64,000 bases of DNA from Hymenobacter sp. APR13 (GTDB lineage Bacteria > Bacteroidota > Bacteroidia > Cytophagales > Hymenobacteraceae), in NCBI RefSeq assembly GCF_000737515.1, contig NZ_CP006587.1, positions 2,227,001 to 2,291,000 of the forward strand, in the 5' to 3' direction. The position numbers and the translations under genes are program-made. Position 1 is the stretch's first letter. Every line of letters begins with the position of its first letter. The notes under the pieces are model-generated. The model ran no database searches. It had not been told where the DNA came from and saw nothing but the letters and a program-made list of their open reading frames with translations. Of the stretch, positions 32,207 to 41,119 are shown piece after piece.

Positions 32207-33199
32207 CTACCCGCGCCGCAGCACTTCGGCGGCTTCCTTGGCGAAATACGTGAGGATGGCGTCGGCGCCGGCGCGCTTGATGCTGGTGAGGACTTCCATC
32301 ATGGTTTTCTCGCCGTCGAGCCAGCCGTTCTGGGCGGCGGCCTTCACCATGGCGTACTCGCCCGATACGTTGTAGGCCGTCACGGGCAGGTGGGTGTTGT
32401 CGCGCACTTCCCGAATCACGTCGAGGTAGCTTAGAGCCGGCTTGATCATCACCATGTCGGCACCTTCCGCTTCGTCGAGGGCCAGCTCGCGCAGGGCCTC
32501 GCGGCGGTTGGCGGGGTTCATCTGGTAGCTTTTCTTGTCGCCTTTCTTGGGGGCCGAGTCCAGCGCGTCGCGGAACGGGCCGTAGAAAGCCGAGGCGTAC
32601 TTGGCCGTGTAGCTCATGATGCTCACGTGGCTGAAGGCGTTGCTGTCCAGCACCTCCCGGATCCAGGCCACGCGGCCGTCCATCATGTCGGAAGGGCCGA
32701 TGATGTCGGCGCCGGCGCGGGCCTGGGCCAGGGCCATCTGGCCGAGCACCTCCAGGGTGGCATCGTTGAGAATCTCGCCCGATTCGGCATCCACCACGCC
32801 GTCGTGGCCGTCGGAGGAGTAGGGGTCCATGGCCACATCAGTCATCAGCACCACGTCCGGAAACTGCCGCTTGATGTCGGCAATGGTCTTCAGGTAAAGC
32901 CCGTCGGGGTTGGCCGATTCGCGCGCCAGCCGGTCTTTCAGGCCATCGTTGATGCTTGGAAACGGCGCGAAGCTCTGGATGCCCAGCTCCACGCAGCGGC
33001 CTACTTCGTCGATGAGTTTGTCGGCCGAAAACCGGAACATGCCCGGCATGGAGTGGATTTCCACCTGCTGGCTGTGGCCTTCAATCAGGAAGAGCGGGAA
33101 GATGAAGTCGTGCGTAGTCAGGCGGGTTTCCTGCACCATGTCGCGGATAATCTGCGACTTGCGGTTGCGGCGCGGGCGGTGCGTGGGGAGCTGGGGCAT
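32207..33199 (-). CDS. hemB: Delta-aminolevulinic acid dehydratase (porphobilinogen synthase)
   Basis: 330 residues. It condenses two 5-aminolevulinate molecules to porphobilinogen in heme and corrin synthesis. Schiff-base lysines are Lys200 (SYTAKYAS) and Lys253 (MVMIKPAL). The metal segment reads TDVAMDPYSSDGHDG, with Asp where zinc enzymes carry Cys, so this is the magnesium-type enzyme. GPSDMMDGRV and YNVSGEYAM are conserved. It is probably monocistronic, with a TACCTTTG element upstream. Confidence 0.97.
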   Translation of the reverse strand: MPQLPTHRPRRNRKSQIIRDMVQETRLTTHDFIFPLFLIEGHSQQVEIHSMPGMFRFSADKLIDEVGRCVELGIQSFAPFPSINDGLKDRLARESANPDGLYLKTIADIKRQFPDVVLMTDVAMDPYSSDGHDGVVDAESGEILNDATLEVLGQMALAQARAGADIIGPSDMMDGRVAWIREVLDSNAFSHVSIMSYTAKYASAFYGPFRDALDSAPKKGDKKSYQMNPANRREALRELALDEAEGADMVMIKPALSYLDVIREVRDNTHLPVTAYNVSGEYAMVKAAAQNGWLDGEKTMMEVLTSIKRAGADAILTYFAKEAAEVLRRG

Positions 33200-33239
33200 A
33201 CGGAAAGTCAGTTGATAAGACGGGAGAGAACAACCGGCG

Positions 33240-33247
33240 CAAAGGTA
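33240..33247 (-). promoter_or_regulatory. Bacteroidota -7 element for hemB
   Basis: TACCTTTG on the minus strand, an exact consensus match 41 bases upstream of the hemB ATG. Confidence 0.55.
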
Positions 33248-33295
33248 AGGTTGCCGGCGGCAGCTTTATTCGGCTAGCCGCTCCCGCGGGACGGC

Positions 33296-33841
33296 TTACA
33301 TATTGAAGAACTCCTGAAACACCTCCAGCCAAGCGTGCTTGCCGCCCAGGCCCACGCCCAAAAAGTAGTAGCCGCCCAGCACCACCAGCGCCCCTACACC
33401 CAGCCCCAGCCAGCCGCCCAGCAGCAGTCCGGCCACCACGCCGCCCGCCACCAGTGCCGCGCCCAGCACGAAAGCGGCGGTGTGTTCAACCTGCGCCTGC
33501 CGGGGCTGCGAGGGCTGGTGCCGGGTCCGTAGTGGCTGGTGCGCGGCCGCTTCCGCCGCCACTTCCGGCGCTGGCTTCAACCGTGGAGCGCGCCACCCCG
33601 ATGCCCGGCCTGTGTGCGGCAACCGCGCCGCGTGCGGGCGTGGTAACTGCCGGGGCCGCGGGTGGAGCGGGCTGATAGTGGGCTCGGCTGCCGGGCTGGC
33701 GGCACTGGTCGCCGGCGTTGTGACCACCGCTACGGCAACCTGCGCCGGAGGTGGCTCGAAGCGGAAAGCAGCCCGGGGGCTGCGGCAGCCGGCGGCTAGC
33801 AGCAGCAACAGCAGGCAGGAAAAAATGCGGGTAGATTTCAA
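33296..33841 (-). CDS. Hypothetical lipoprotein with C-terminal membrane segments
   Basis: 181 residues if read from the TTG at 33841: KSTRIFSCLLLLLLAAGC is a lipoprotein signal with lipobox AAGC. A long Pro/Ala/Arg-rich linker (about 40-110) leads to two hydrophobic segments (FVLGAALVAGGVVAGLLLGG and GVGALVVLGGYYFLGVG) and a short amphipathic tail. This layout is common in small Bacteroidota proteins of unknown function. The ATG start at 33961 would bury the lipoprotein signal, so TTG is preferred, with moderate certainty. Confidence 0.65.
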   Translation of the reverse strand: MKSTRIFSCLLLLLLAAGCRSPRAAFRFEPPPAQVAVAVVTTPATSAASPAAEPTISPLHPRPRQLPRPHAARLPHTGRASGWRAPRLKPAPEVAAEAAAHQPLRTRHQPSQPRQAQVEHTAAFVLGAALVAGGVVAGLLLGGWLGLGVGALVVLGGYYFLGVGLGGKHAWLEVFQEFFNM

Positions 33842-34170
33842 GCAGCAACAGCAAAAGGCTGGGCGAAGATAGCGGCAGACAGCCGGCAATGCGCAAACCA
33901 GCGCATAACCTCGGATACGCAAACCTGCGGCCGGCCCGGCGATAAAGCGGTGCGCCCGCAAAAAACACTCAGCCGCGCTTGCCCTACGCGCAACAAGTAG
34001 CGTGCCCGGCGCGGGTAGGCCGGCGGCAGCTATCGGGCCGCCGACTGCGTATTAGACCCAGACACCGTATGGGTGTGCGCTCTACCAGGGCGGCGGCCGG
34101 CCAGCTTACCGGCCGCCGCCCCGGTGACAGATGGAGCGTAGATTTGCCTTTGGTCCTATTTCGCGCTGCC
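33842..34170. other. Intergenic region before the ECF sigma gene
   Basis: 329 bases without a convincing gene. It contains a GC-rich dyad (GGCGGCGGCCGGCCAGC and TACCGGCCGCCGCC) at about 34089-34119 and a TAGATTTG -7 match at 34139-34146. Confidence 0.45.
34139..34146 (+). promoter_or_regulatory. Bacteroidota -7 element for the ECF sigma gene
   Basis: TAGATTTG fits TAnnTTTG and lies 25 bases before the ATG at 34171; a GC-rich dyad lies immediately upstream. No TTG is at -33. Confidence 0.5.
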
Positions 34171-34791
34171 ATGTCCCGCCCGCCCGCCGTTGCCGTTCGT
34201 GCTGCCCAGGAGGCCTACACCGCCTGGGATGATGCCGCGCTGGTGCAGGCCCTGCACCACGGTGATGCGCTGGCATTTGCCGAGATATACGAGCGGCACT
34301 GGTGGCCGCTGCTGCAGCTGGCTTCGCGTAAGCTGGGTTCGCGCGAAGCAGCCGAAGAACTGGTGCAGGACCTGTTTACGGCTCTCTGGCACAAGCGCGC
34401 CGAGCACCGGATTCAGCACCTGCAGCCCTACTTGCACGCCGCCGTGCGCCACCGCGTCATCGACGGCCTCAAAGCCCGCCCGCCGCGCGCCGCCTACGTG
34501 GCCTACCACGCCACCCGCCTCACGCAGCCCGACTATTGCACGGAGGAAGAAGTTGCGGCCGACGACCTCGCCGGGGCTTTGCAGGCCAGCCTCACGCAGT
34601 TGCCCGACCACACGCGGGAGGTCTTCCGGCTAAGCCGTTTCGAGTACCAGTCGGTGCCCGAAATTGCGGGGCGCCTCAACCTGTCGCGCAAAACCGTGGA
34701 GTACCACCTCACCCGCGCCCTCAAGCAGTTGCGCGTCAGTCTGAAGGATTTCCTGGTGCTGGTGGCGGTGTTGCTGCAAGCAACAGGCTGA
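34171..34791 (+). CDS. ECF RNA polymerase sigma factor (Bacteroidota sigma-70 family)
   Basis: 206 residues. Region 2: DALAFAEIYERHWWPLLQLA and EELVQDLFTALWHKR. Region 4: TREVFRLSRFEYQSVPEIAG with the HTH LNLSRKTVEYHLTRALKQL. It is the partner of FecR-type anti-sigma factors. The gene starts the glucan locus and is followed by fecR after 180 bases. It most likely directs transcription of susC and downstream genes when released. A longer in-frame ORF begins at 33979, but the ATG at 34171 matches the family start and the -7 element. Confidence 0.93.
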   Translation: MSRPPAVAVRAAQEAYTAWDDAALVQALHHGDALAFAEIYERHWWPLLQLASRKLGSREAAEELVQDLFTALWHKRAEHRIQHLQPYLHAAVRHRVIDGLKARPPRAAYVAYHATRLTQPDYCTEEEVAADDLAGALQASLTQLPDHTREVFRLSRFEYQSVPEIAGRLNLSRKTVEYHLTRALKQLRVSLKDFLVLVAVLLQATG

Positions 34792-34971
34792 ATTCCCGGC
34801 CGCCGGGCGGAGTGTCGTGACTGAAGGAGAGAGGTGACGGATGACCGGGCGCTGCTTGCCAGGAAAATCAGCTTTTTTCAGTTCCCGGCTAGGGATGCGG
34901 GTAGGGGTAGTCGTCTGTGGCTATAACTACCGCCCATTGTGGGCGGCTACGCCGTCAACGCCCATTGCTGC
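34792..34971. other. Sigma-FecR intergenic region with a hairpin
   Basis: ACCGCCCA and TGGGCGGC flank TTG at about 34929-34948, forming a compact hairpin 23 bases before the fecR ATG. This is short for a terminator, and the region could hold a promoter used by the sigma factor. Confidence 0.35.
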
Positions 34972-35997
34972 ATGAATCAGACTGACCTGCAAATGTTGCT
35001 TCGCCGCTACCAAGCCGGCCAGTGCACACCCGCCGAGCAGCAGCAGGTGGAAGCCTGGTATGACAACCTGCGGCACGACCCGCCGCTGCTGATGACCACC
35101 GACGAGCGGGAAGCCCTGCGCACCGAGCTCTGGCACCGGATTGCGGCCGGTACCATTGCGCCGGCCGCCGCGCCGGAGCCCCGGCCCGGAGGTTTCCGGG
35201 CCTGGCCCGCTGCCAGACGCTGGACAGCGGCAGCCACGCTGGCCGCTGGCCTGGGGCTGGGTGGCTGGGGCTGGTACGTAGCCGGCCGGCCCAACCCTGC
35301 CACCGTAGCCCCTGCTCCGGCTGCCGCCACTTGGCGCACCTTCCGCAACTCCGGCCCCCACGACCTGCAGCTCACGCTACCCGACAGCAGCATAGTGCTG
35401 CTGCGTCCGGCCAGCCGTCTGCGTTATCCGGCGCAGTTCCGGGGGGCGCAGCGTCAGGTACGCCTCGTGGGCGAAGCCTTCTTCCACGTTCGCCCCGATT
35501 CGGCGCACCCGTTTCTGGTTTATACCGACCAGCTGGTAACCACCGTGCTGGGGACCAGCTTCCGGGTACGGGCCTTTACCGGGCAGCCTGAGGCGCTGGT
35601 AAAAGTGAGCACCGGCCGGGTGCTGGTATCGCCGCGCCGCATGCTTAGCGCGGCCGGCAAAGCCAGCGTGCTGGTGCTGCCCAACCAGCAGGCCGTGTAC
35701 GCGGCGGGCCGGCAGCCGCTGCGCCGCGAGCTGGTAGCTGAGCCAGTGGTGCTACAGCCGCAGTCTTTCGTTTTTGATGACCGGCCCGTGGCTGAAGTGC
35801 TGGCGGCGCTGGCCACGGCCTACGGCGTAGATATTCGCTACGACGCCGCCGCGCTGGCTGGCTGCACCGCCACCCTGAACCTGCAGCGCCAGTCGCTCTA
35901 CGGCAAGCTGGACGTGCTGTGCCAGGTGCTGGGCGCCAGCTACTCGCAGCAAGACGCGCACATCGAATTCCGGAGTCCGGGCTGCCAGAATCCTTAG
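34972..35997 (+). CDS. FecR family anti-sigma factor / transducer
   Basis: 341 residues. A cytoplasmic N-terminus (MNQTDLQMLLRRYQAGQCTP, EQQQVEAWYDNL) binds the sigma factor. One transmembrane segment lies at about 83-105 (AAATLAAGLGLGGWGWYVAG). A periplasmic FecR domain (about 125-225, LQLTLPDSSIVLLRPASRLR, VGEAFFHVRPDSAHPF, VLGTSFRVRAF) precedes a C-terminal DUF4974 domain (about 260-335, FDDRPVAEVLAALATAYGVD). It transmits the signal from the SusC STN domain to the sigma factor. Met12 of the longest frame was chosen as start. Confidence 0.93.
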   Translation: MNQTDLQMLLRRYQAGQCTPAEQQQVEAWYDNLRHDPPLLMTTDEREALRTELWHRIAAGTIAPAAAPEPRPGGFRAWPAARRWTAAATLAAGLGLGGWGWYVAGRPNPATVAPAPAAATWRTFRNSGPHDLQLTLPDSSIVLLRPASRLRYPAQFRGAQRQVRLVGEAFFHVRPDSAHPFLVYTDQLVTTVLGTSFRVRAFTGQPEALVKVSTGRVLVSPRRMLSAAGKASVLVLPNQQAVYAAGRQPLRRELVAEPVVLQPQSFVFDDRPVAEVLAALATAYGVDIRYDAAALAGCTATLNLQRQSLYGKLDVLCQVLGASYSQQDAHIEFRSPGCQNP

Positions 35998-36171
35998 ACC
36001 AGCTTCACCTTTTTCTGCTACCTGCCACTGCCTCGCCTATGCCCCAATAACCCACCGTTGCTCCGCCCTTGCCTGCCCAACCTCAACCCCAATCCGACCA
36101 GGGCAGCCTTCTTCTCCTTCGCGAAACTTTCTCTGCCACCGGGAACACGCTTCCCAAATTCCCACTTTCGC

Positions 36172-39100
36172 ATGAACCCACGCTTACCATTTCCCCACAC
36201 CGTCCGCGACCTGAAGCGGGCGGCGCTGCTGCAGCCTTTGTGCCTGACGCTGCTCAGCGGCATAGCCGCCGCCCATCCTTCTGCGGCCCAGCCCTCGCTC
36301 AGCCAACCGATTTCGCTGCAGGCCAGCGGCGAAACCGTGGCTTCGGTGCTCACCAAGATTGAGCGCCAGACCGACATCCGGTTTCAGTACAGCCGCCAGC
36401 TGATTCAGGCCGGCCGCCGGGTGTCTATTGCCGCCGACGGGCAGCCGCTGAGCGAGGTGCTGCATGTGCTCCTCGACCCGCTGCGCATCACCTACGAGCC
36501 CATGGACAGCGGCATTATCCTGAAGCCGGCCGCCGCCGCCGACGTGCCGGTAACCGGCCGCGTGCTGGATGAGAAAGGCGCCGGCCTGCCCGGCGTAAAC
36601 GTGGTGGTGAAAGGCACCAGCACCGGCACCCAGACCGACCCCGACGGCCGCTACACCATCACGGCCCCCGACACGGGCACGCTGGTGTTCAGCTTCATCG
36701 GCTACACCTCGCAGGAGGTGGCCGTGGGCGGCCGAACGACGGTCGACGTGAATCTGGCCCCCGACGCTACCGCCCTGAGCGAAGTGGTGGTGGTGGGCTA
36801 CGGCACCCAGCGCAAAACTGACCTGACCGGCGCTGTGGCCCGCGTAGAGTCGGCGGAAATTGTGAACCAGCCGGTGCAGACGCCCACGCAGGCGCTGCAG
36901 GGCAAAACCTCGGGCGTGCAGATCATCAGCGACGGGGCGCCTAACTCCCAGCCCAGAGTGCGCATCCGGGGTACGGGCACGCTGCTGGCCGGTGCCGAGC
37001 CGCTTTACGTGGTAGACGGCGTGCAAACCACCGACATCCGCAACCTGAGCAACGCCGACATCGAGACGATTGACGTGCTCAAGGATGCCTCGGCTTCCGC
37101 TATCTACGGCGTGCGTGGGGCCAACGGCGTCATTATCGTGACCACCAAAAAGGGCAAGCAGGGTAAGCCGGTGCTTAGCTATAACAACACCGTGGGCTTC
37201 AAGCAGGCCGCCAACCTGGTGCAGATGGCCGACGCCGGCCAGTACACCAGCTACCTGCGCGACACCTCGCCCGACATCACCATCCCCGACAACCCCGCCG
37301 ACACCGACTGGTACGACCAGGTGTTGCGCCGCGCCACCTACCAGAACCACAACCTGGCCGTGTCGGGAGCCAATGAGAGCGTGCGCTACTACTTCAGCGG
37401 CAATATCTTGCAGGATGATGGCCTAGCCATCCAGAACAAGTTTTCGCGCCTCACCGTCCGCTCCAACACCGATTTCACCATCTCGCCCAAGTTCAGCGTC
37501 AACTCGCAGGCCTCGTTCAGCCGGGCCAACACGCGCGACGTGAACTTTGCGGCCGCTTATCAGGATGCTTACCGCGCCGCGCCGGTAATCACGGCCAAGG
37601 AAGGCGGGCGCTACGGCAATACGTCGGCTTTCGGCAACGTGGGCAACCCGCTGCTAGATATCGAGAAAAACAACAACCGCTCCTTCGAAAACCGCTTGCA
37701 GGGCAACGTGGGCGTGAATTTCATTCCAATCGAAGGCCTTACGCTGCGCTCGGCCATCAACGTAGACCTGAACTACGACAACCGTCGCGTCTACGACTAC
37801 CAGTACCTCAACGACGAGGTGACGTTCCTGCGGGCCGGCGGCAACCAGCGCAATCCACAGAGCACGCTCAACGTCACGCAGATCAATCGCACGCGCTACC
37901 TCTGGGAAAACACCGCCACCTACCAGCGCACCTTCGCTGACAAGCACGCGCTGACGCTGCTGGCCGGTACCGTGACCGAGGAAGGCAACACCAACTCGCT
38001 GTCGGGGCAGCGGCGCAACGTGCCCGAAGACCCCAGCCAGTGGTACCTGAACACCGGCGACCCGAACACGTCGGTGAATGGGGCACCCGACCTCAACAAG
38101 GACCGCCGCCTCTCGTTTCTGGGCCGCATCAACTACGCCTTTGCCGACAAGTACCTGTTCACGACCAACCTGCGCTACGACGGCACGTCCAAGTTCAATT
38201 CCAGCCAGCGCTGGGGGCTGTTCCCGTCGGTGGGCTTGGGCTGGATTCTGACCGAGGAAGGCTTCCTGAAAGACCAGAGCGTGCTGAGTTTCCTGAAGCT
38301 GCGCGCCAGCTTCGGTCAGCTCGGCAACGACCAGATTGACCCCACTTCCTACATCACGACGGCCGAAATCAACACGCCCTACGTGTTCAACGGGCAGCCG
38401 GTGTTGGGTGCCATCATCAACCAGATCAAGGACCGCGACGTGCGCTGGGAGGTGACGACGGAGTACGACGCGGCCGTGGAGTTTGCGCTGCTCGACAACC
38501 ACCTGGGCGGCGAGCTGACCTACTACCGCAAGAAAACCACCGACGCGCTGATTCCGGTGAACATCCCGGCCCTGTTCGGCGACCCCAACAACCAGTACAT
38601 CACCAACGCCGCCGACATCAGCAACCAGGGTGTGGAAGCGTCGCTGACGTGGCGCAATACGGTGGGGGAGAAGCTTGGCTACAACTTTGGGGTGAATGCC
38701 ACCTTCAACAAAAACCGCATCGAAAACCTGAACGGCGGGCAGGCCCTGTTCGGGGGCGCCAACAACGTCACGCGCTCCGACAACGGCGTGGCCGCCGGCT
38801 CGTTCTACGTGCTCGACGCCGTGGGCGTGTTCCAGAATCAGGCCGAAATCGACGCCTACCCGCGCTACACCTTCTTCACGCCCCGCCCCGGCGACCTGAA
38901 GTACGCCGACTCCAACGGCGACGGCACCGTGGACCTACGCGACCGGATCTACGCCGGCTCCTATCAGCCACCGATGTACTTCGGCATCAACGGCGGCCTG
39001 ACCTACGGCGGGCTGGACTTCTCGTTTGTGTTCAGCGGCAACGTGAACAACGACGTCTACAACCGGAAAAAACAAGCCACCGGCCAGAACACCGACAACA

Positions 39101-39444
39101 TCGAGGCCGACTTTGCCAACAGCCGCTGGACCGCCACCAACCCCTCGCAGTCGGACCCCTACGCCATCCGCAACAACACGCCCAATTCCACCTACTTCAT
39201 CGAGTCGGGCTCTTATATCCGGCTTAACAACCTGGTGCTGGGCTACAAGCTGCCAAGTGAGCTGACCAAGCGGGCCTTCATTTCGTCGTTGCGCGTCTAC
39301 GCCACGGCCCAGAACCTGCTGACTATCACCAACTACTCGGGTTTCACGCCGGAGCTGCCGGGCGGGCCCCTGGACTCGGGCATCGAGGCTACCACCTATC
39401 CTACCAGCCGCACGCTCGCGCTGGGTCTGAACGTCAATTTCTAA
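36172..39444 (+). CDS. SusC/RagA family TonB-dependent transporter with STN signalling domain
   Basis: 1090 residues: signal peptide (about 1-40), STN domain (about 45-120, SVLTKIERQTDIRFQYSRQL), carboxypeptidase-like beta-sandwich (about 127-200, VTGRVLDEKGAGLPGVNVVV), VVVVGYGTQ and the plug (about 205-325, RIRGTGTLLAGAEPLYVVDG, DASASAIYGVRGANGVI), then the 22-strand barrel ending TYPTSRTLALGLNVNF. It imports oligosaccharide at the outer membrane with SusD. The STN domain, absent from simple transporters, talks to FecR. The start at 36172 is favoured over 36058. Confidence 0.96.
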   Translation: MNPRLPFPHTVRDLKRAALLQPLCLTLLSGIAAAHPSAAQPSLSQPISLQASGETVASVLTKIERQTDIRFQYSRQLIQAGRRVSIAADGQPLSEVLHVLLDPLRITYEPMDSGIILKPAAAADVPVTGRVLDEKGAGLPGVNVVVKGTSTGTQTDPDGRYTITAPDTGTLVFSFIGYTSQEVAVGGRTTVDVNLAPDATALSEVVVVGYGTQRKTDLTGAVARVESAEIVNQPVQTPTQALQGKTSGVQIISDGAPNSQPRVRIRGTGTLLAGAEPLYVVDGVQTTDIRNLSNADIETIDVLKDASASAIYGVRGANGVIIVTTKKGKQGKPVLSYNNTVGFKQAANLVQMADAGQYTSYLRDTSPDITIPDNPADTDWYDQVLRRATYQNHNLAVSGANESVRYYFSGNILQDDGLAIQNKFSRLTVRSNTDFTISPKFSVNSQASFSRANTRDVNFAAAYQDAYRAAPVITAKEGGRYGNTSAFGNVGNPLLDIEKNNNRSFENRLQGNVGVNFIPIEGLTLRSAINVDLNYDNRRVYDYQYLNDEVTFLRAGGNQRNPQSTLNVTQINRTRYLWENTATYQRTFADKHALTLLAGTVTEEGNTNSLSGQRRNVPEDPSQWYLNTGDPNTSVNGAPDLNKDRRLSFLGRINYAFADKYLFTTNLRYDGTSKFNSSQRWGLFPSVGLGWILTEEGFLKDQSVLSFLKLRASFGQLGNDQIDPTSYITTAEINTPYVFNGQPVLGAIINQIKDRDVRWEVTTEYDAAVEFALLDNHLGGELTYYRKKTTDALIPVNIPALFGDPNNQYITNAADISNQGVEASLTWRNTVGEKLGYNFGVNATFNKNRIENLNGGQALFGGANNVTRSDNGVAAGSFYVLDAVGVFQNQAEIDAYPRYTFFTPRPGDLKYADSNGDGTVDLRDRIYAGSYQPPMYFGINGGLTYGGLDFSFVFSGNVNNDVYNRKKQATGQNTDNIEADFANSRWTATNPSQSDPYAIRNNTPNSTYFIESGSYIRLNNLVLGYKLPSELTKRAFISSLRVYATAQNLLTITNYSGFTPELPGGPLDSGIEATTYPTSRTLALGLNVNF

Positions 39445-39455
39445 GCTTGCCACCC

Positions 39456-41015
39456 ATGAAATCACTCGCCACTTTCGCTTCCCGGCCCGCGCGCCTGGCC
39501 GCCCTGGGTTTGCTGCTCACGGTGGGCGCCGTGGGCTGCAAAGACTTCCTCGACGTCGCGCCCCAGGGCCAGCTCACCGAAGACCAGATCAAAACCGACC
39601 CCACCGCCGCCCAACGCCTCGTGGATGGCGTCTACAACGTCATGTACCTGGGGGGCTTCGGTGAAGACATTCACGGCCTGCAGTACGTGATACTGACCGA
39701 CATTGCCTCCGACGACGCCGACAAGGGCAGCACGCCCAACGACTACGGCCCGGCCCTGGAGGTGGACAACTTCACGCTCAACTCCACCAATTCCATCGTC
39801 AACAACACTTGGAAGGGCTATTTCCAGGGCGTGAACCGCGCCAACCAGGCCCTAGACAAGATTCCGCTGAGCCCGGCCCCGGAGGCCGCCAAAAACCGCC
39901 TGGTGGGCGAGGTGCGCTTCCTGCGCGGCTACTTCTATTTCAACCTGGTGCGCTTTTTTGGGGGCGTGCCCAAGCTCGACCGGGTACCGGCCGCCTCGGA
40001 AATCAACAACCCGGCTCTGCAGCAGCGCGCCACAGCCGCTGAAATCTACCAGTTCATCATCGACGATCTGCAGTTTGCGGTGGACAACCTGCCCCTGAAA
40101 GGCGCCACCGCTACCGGCCGCGCCACCAAAGCCGCCGCGCAGGCCATGCTGGCTAAGGTGTACCTGTACCAGAAAAACTACCAGAAGGCTTTCGAGCTCA
40201 GCAACGAAATCATTGCGGGCCGCTCGGGGGCCTATGGGCTGCTGCCCAGCTACGAGAACATCTGGCGCGAAGCCGGCGCCAACAGCGAGGAGTCCATCTT
40301 CGAGGTGCAGACCGGCATCAACGCTGCCTGCAACAATTCGGCCGTGAACCTGTACACCGTCAGCCAGGGCCCACGGGCCGGCGGCCGCGGCGGCTGGGCC
40401 GACCTGGGCTTCGGCTTCAACAACCCCACCCAGCAGCTGGCTGATGCCTACGAGCCCAACGACCGGCGCCGGGCCGGCACTATCATCTTCATTCAGCCCA
40501 CCGCCCCGGCCGGGCAGCGCTCCACCGGCACCGTGCTCTGGGACGGTTTCCGGATTCCGAGCAAAGACTCGGTGGAAAACCTGCGCTACAGCTACAAGGC
40601 CTACCACAGCCGCACCCAGGAGCGCAACTGCGGCAACAACGACTACCTGCCCAAAAATATCCGGGTGATGCGCTACGGCGAGGTGCTGCTCATCAACGCC
40701 GAGGCGGCTTTCCGTATCGGCAACACCGGCGCGGCACTTACCCAGCTGAACCGGGTGCGGACCCGCGCCGGTCTGCCCGCGCGCACGGCCCTCACGCTGC
40801 CTCTCATCTGGCAGGAGCGCCGCGTGGAGCTGGCCTTGGAGCACGACCGGTTCTTTGACTTGGTGCGCCAGGAAAGCGAGCAGCCTGGCCGCATCGTGCC
40901 GCTGTTCATGGCCCAGGGCAAAACGTTCAACCGCGGCAAAAACGAGCTGTTTCCGATTCCGCAGGAGCAGATTGATTTGAGCGGCGGCCAGCTCACGCAG
41001 AACCCAGGGTATTAA
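39456..41015 (+). CDS. SusD/RagB family nutrient-uptake lipoprotein
   Basis: 519 residues, 11 bases after susC. Lipoprotein signal with Cys28 (LLTVGAVGCKDFLD), the typical CKDFLDVAPQG opening, TPR-like helices (VRFLRGYFYFNLVRFFGGVP) and the C-terminal RRVELALEHDRFFDLVR. It forms the lid of the SusC pore and binds the sugar at the cell surface. Aromatic residues for sugar stacking cannot be assigned without a model. Confidence 0.96.
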   Translation: MKSLATFASRPARLAALGLLLTVGAVGCKDFLDVAPQGQLTEDQIKTDPTAAQRLVDGVYNVMYLGGFGEDIHGLQYVILTDIASDDADKGSTPNDYGPALEVDNFTLNSTNSIVNNTWKGYFQGVNRANQALDKIPLSPAPEAAKNRLVGEVRFLRGYFYFNLVRFFGGVPKLDRVPAASEINNPALQQRATAAEIYQFIIDDLQFAVDNLPLKGATATGRATKAAAQAMLAKVYLYQKNYQKAFELSNEIIAGRSGAYGLLPSYENIWREAGANSEESIFEVQTGINAACNNSAVNLYTVSQGPRAGGRGGWADLGFGFNNPTQQLADAYEPNDRRRAGTIIFIQPTAPAGQRSTGTVLWDGFRIPSKDSVENLRYSYKAYHSRTQERNCGNNDYLPKNIRVMRYGEVLLINAEAAFRIGNTGAALTQLNRVRTRAGLPARTALTLPLIWQERRVELALEHDRFFDLVRQESEQPGRIVPLFMAQGKTFNRGKNELFPIPQEQIDLSGGQLTQNPGY

Positions 41016-41034
41016 TTTTTAGCCCGCCGAAAGC

Positions 41035-41092
41035 GCGGAGGAAGGAGCTGAAGTTGCAGAACGTTCTGCGTCTTCTGCGCCTTTCTCCGCGT
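41035..41092. repeat. Intercistronic imperfect palindrome
   Basis: CGCGGAGGAAGGAG (about 41035) faces CTTTCTCCGCG (about 41082), with AGAACGTTCT at the centre. CGTCTTCTGCG-type units repeat to 41100. It separates susD from the GH144 gene and could modulate read-through or mRNA ends. Confidence 0.4.
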
Positions 41093-41119
41093 CTTCTGCG
41101 GGAAAGATGTTTGCTTGAC

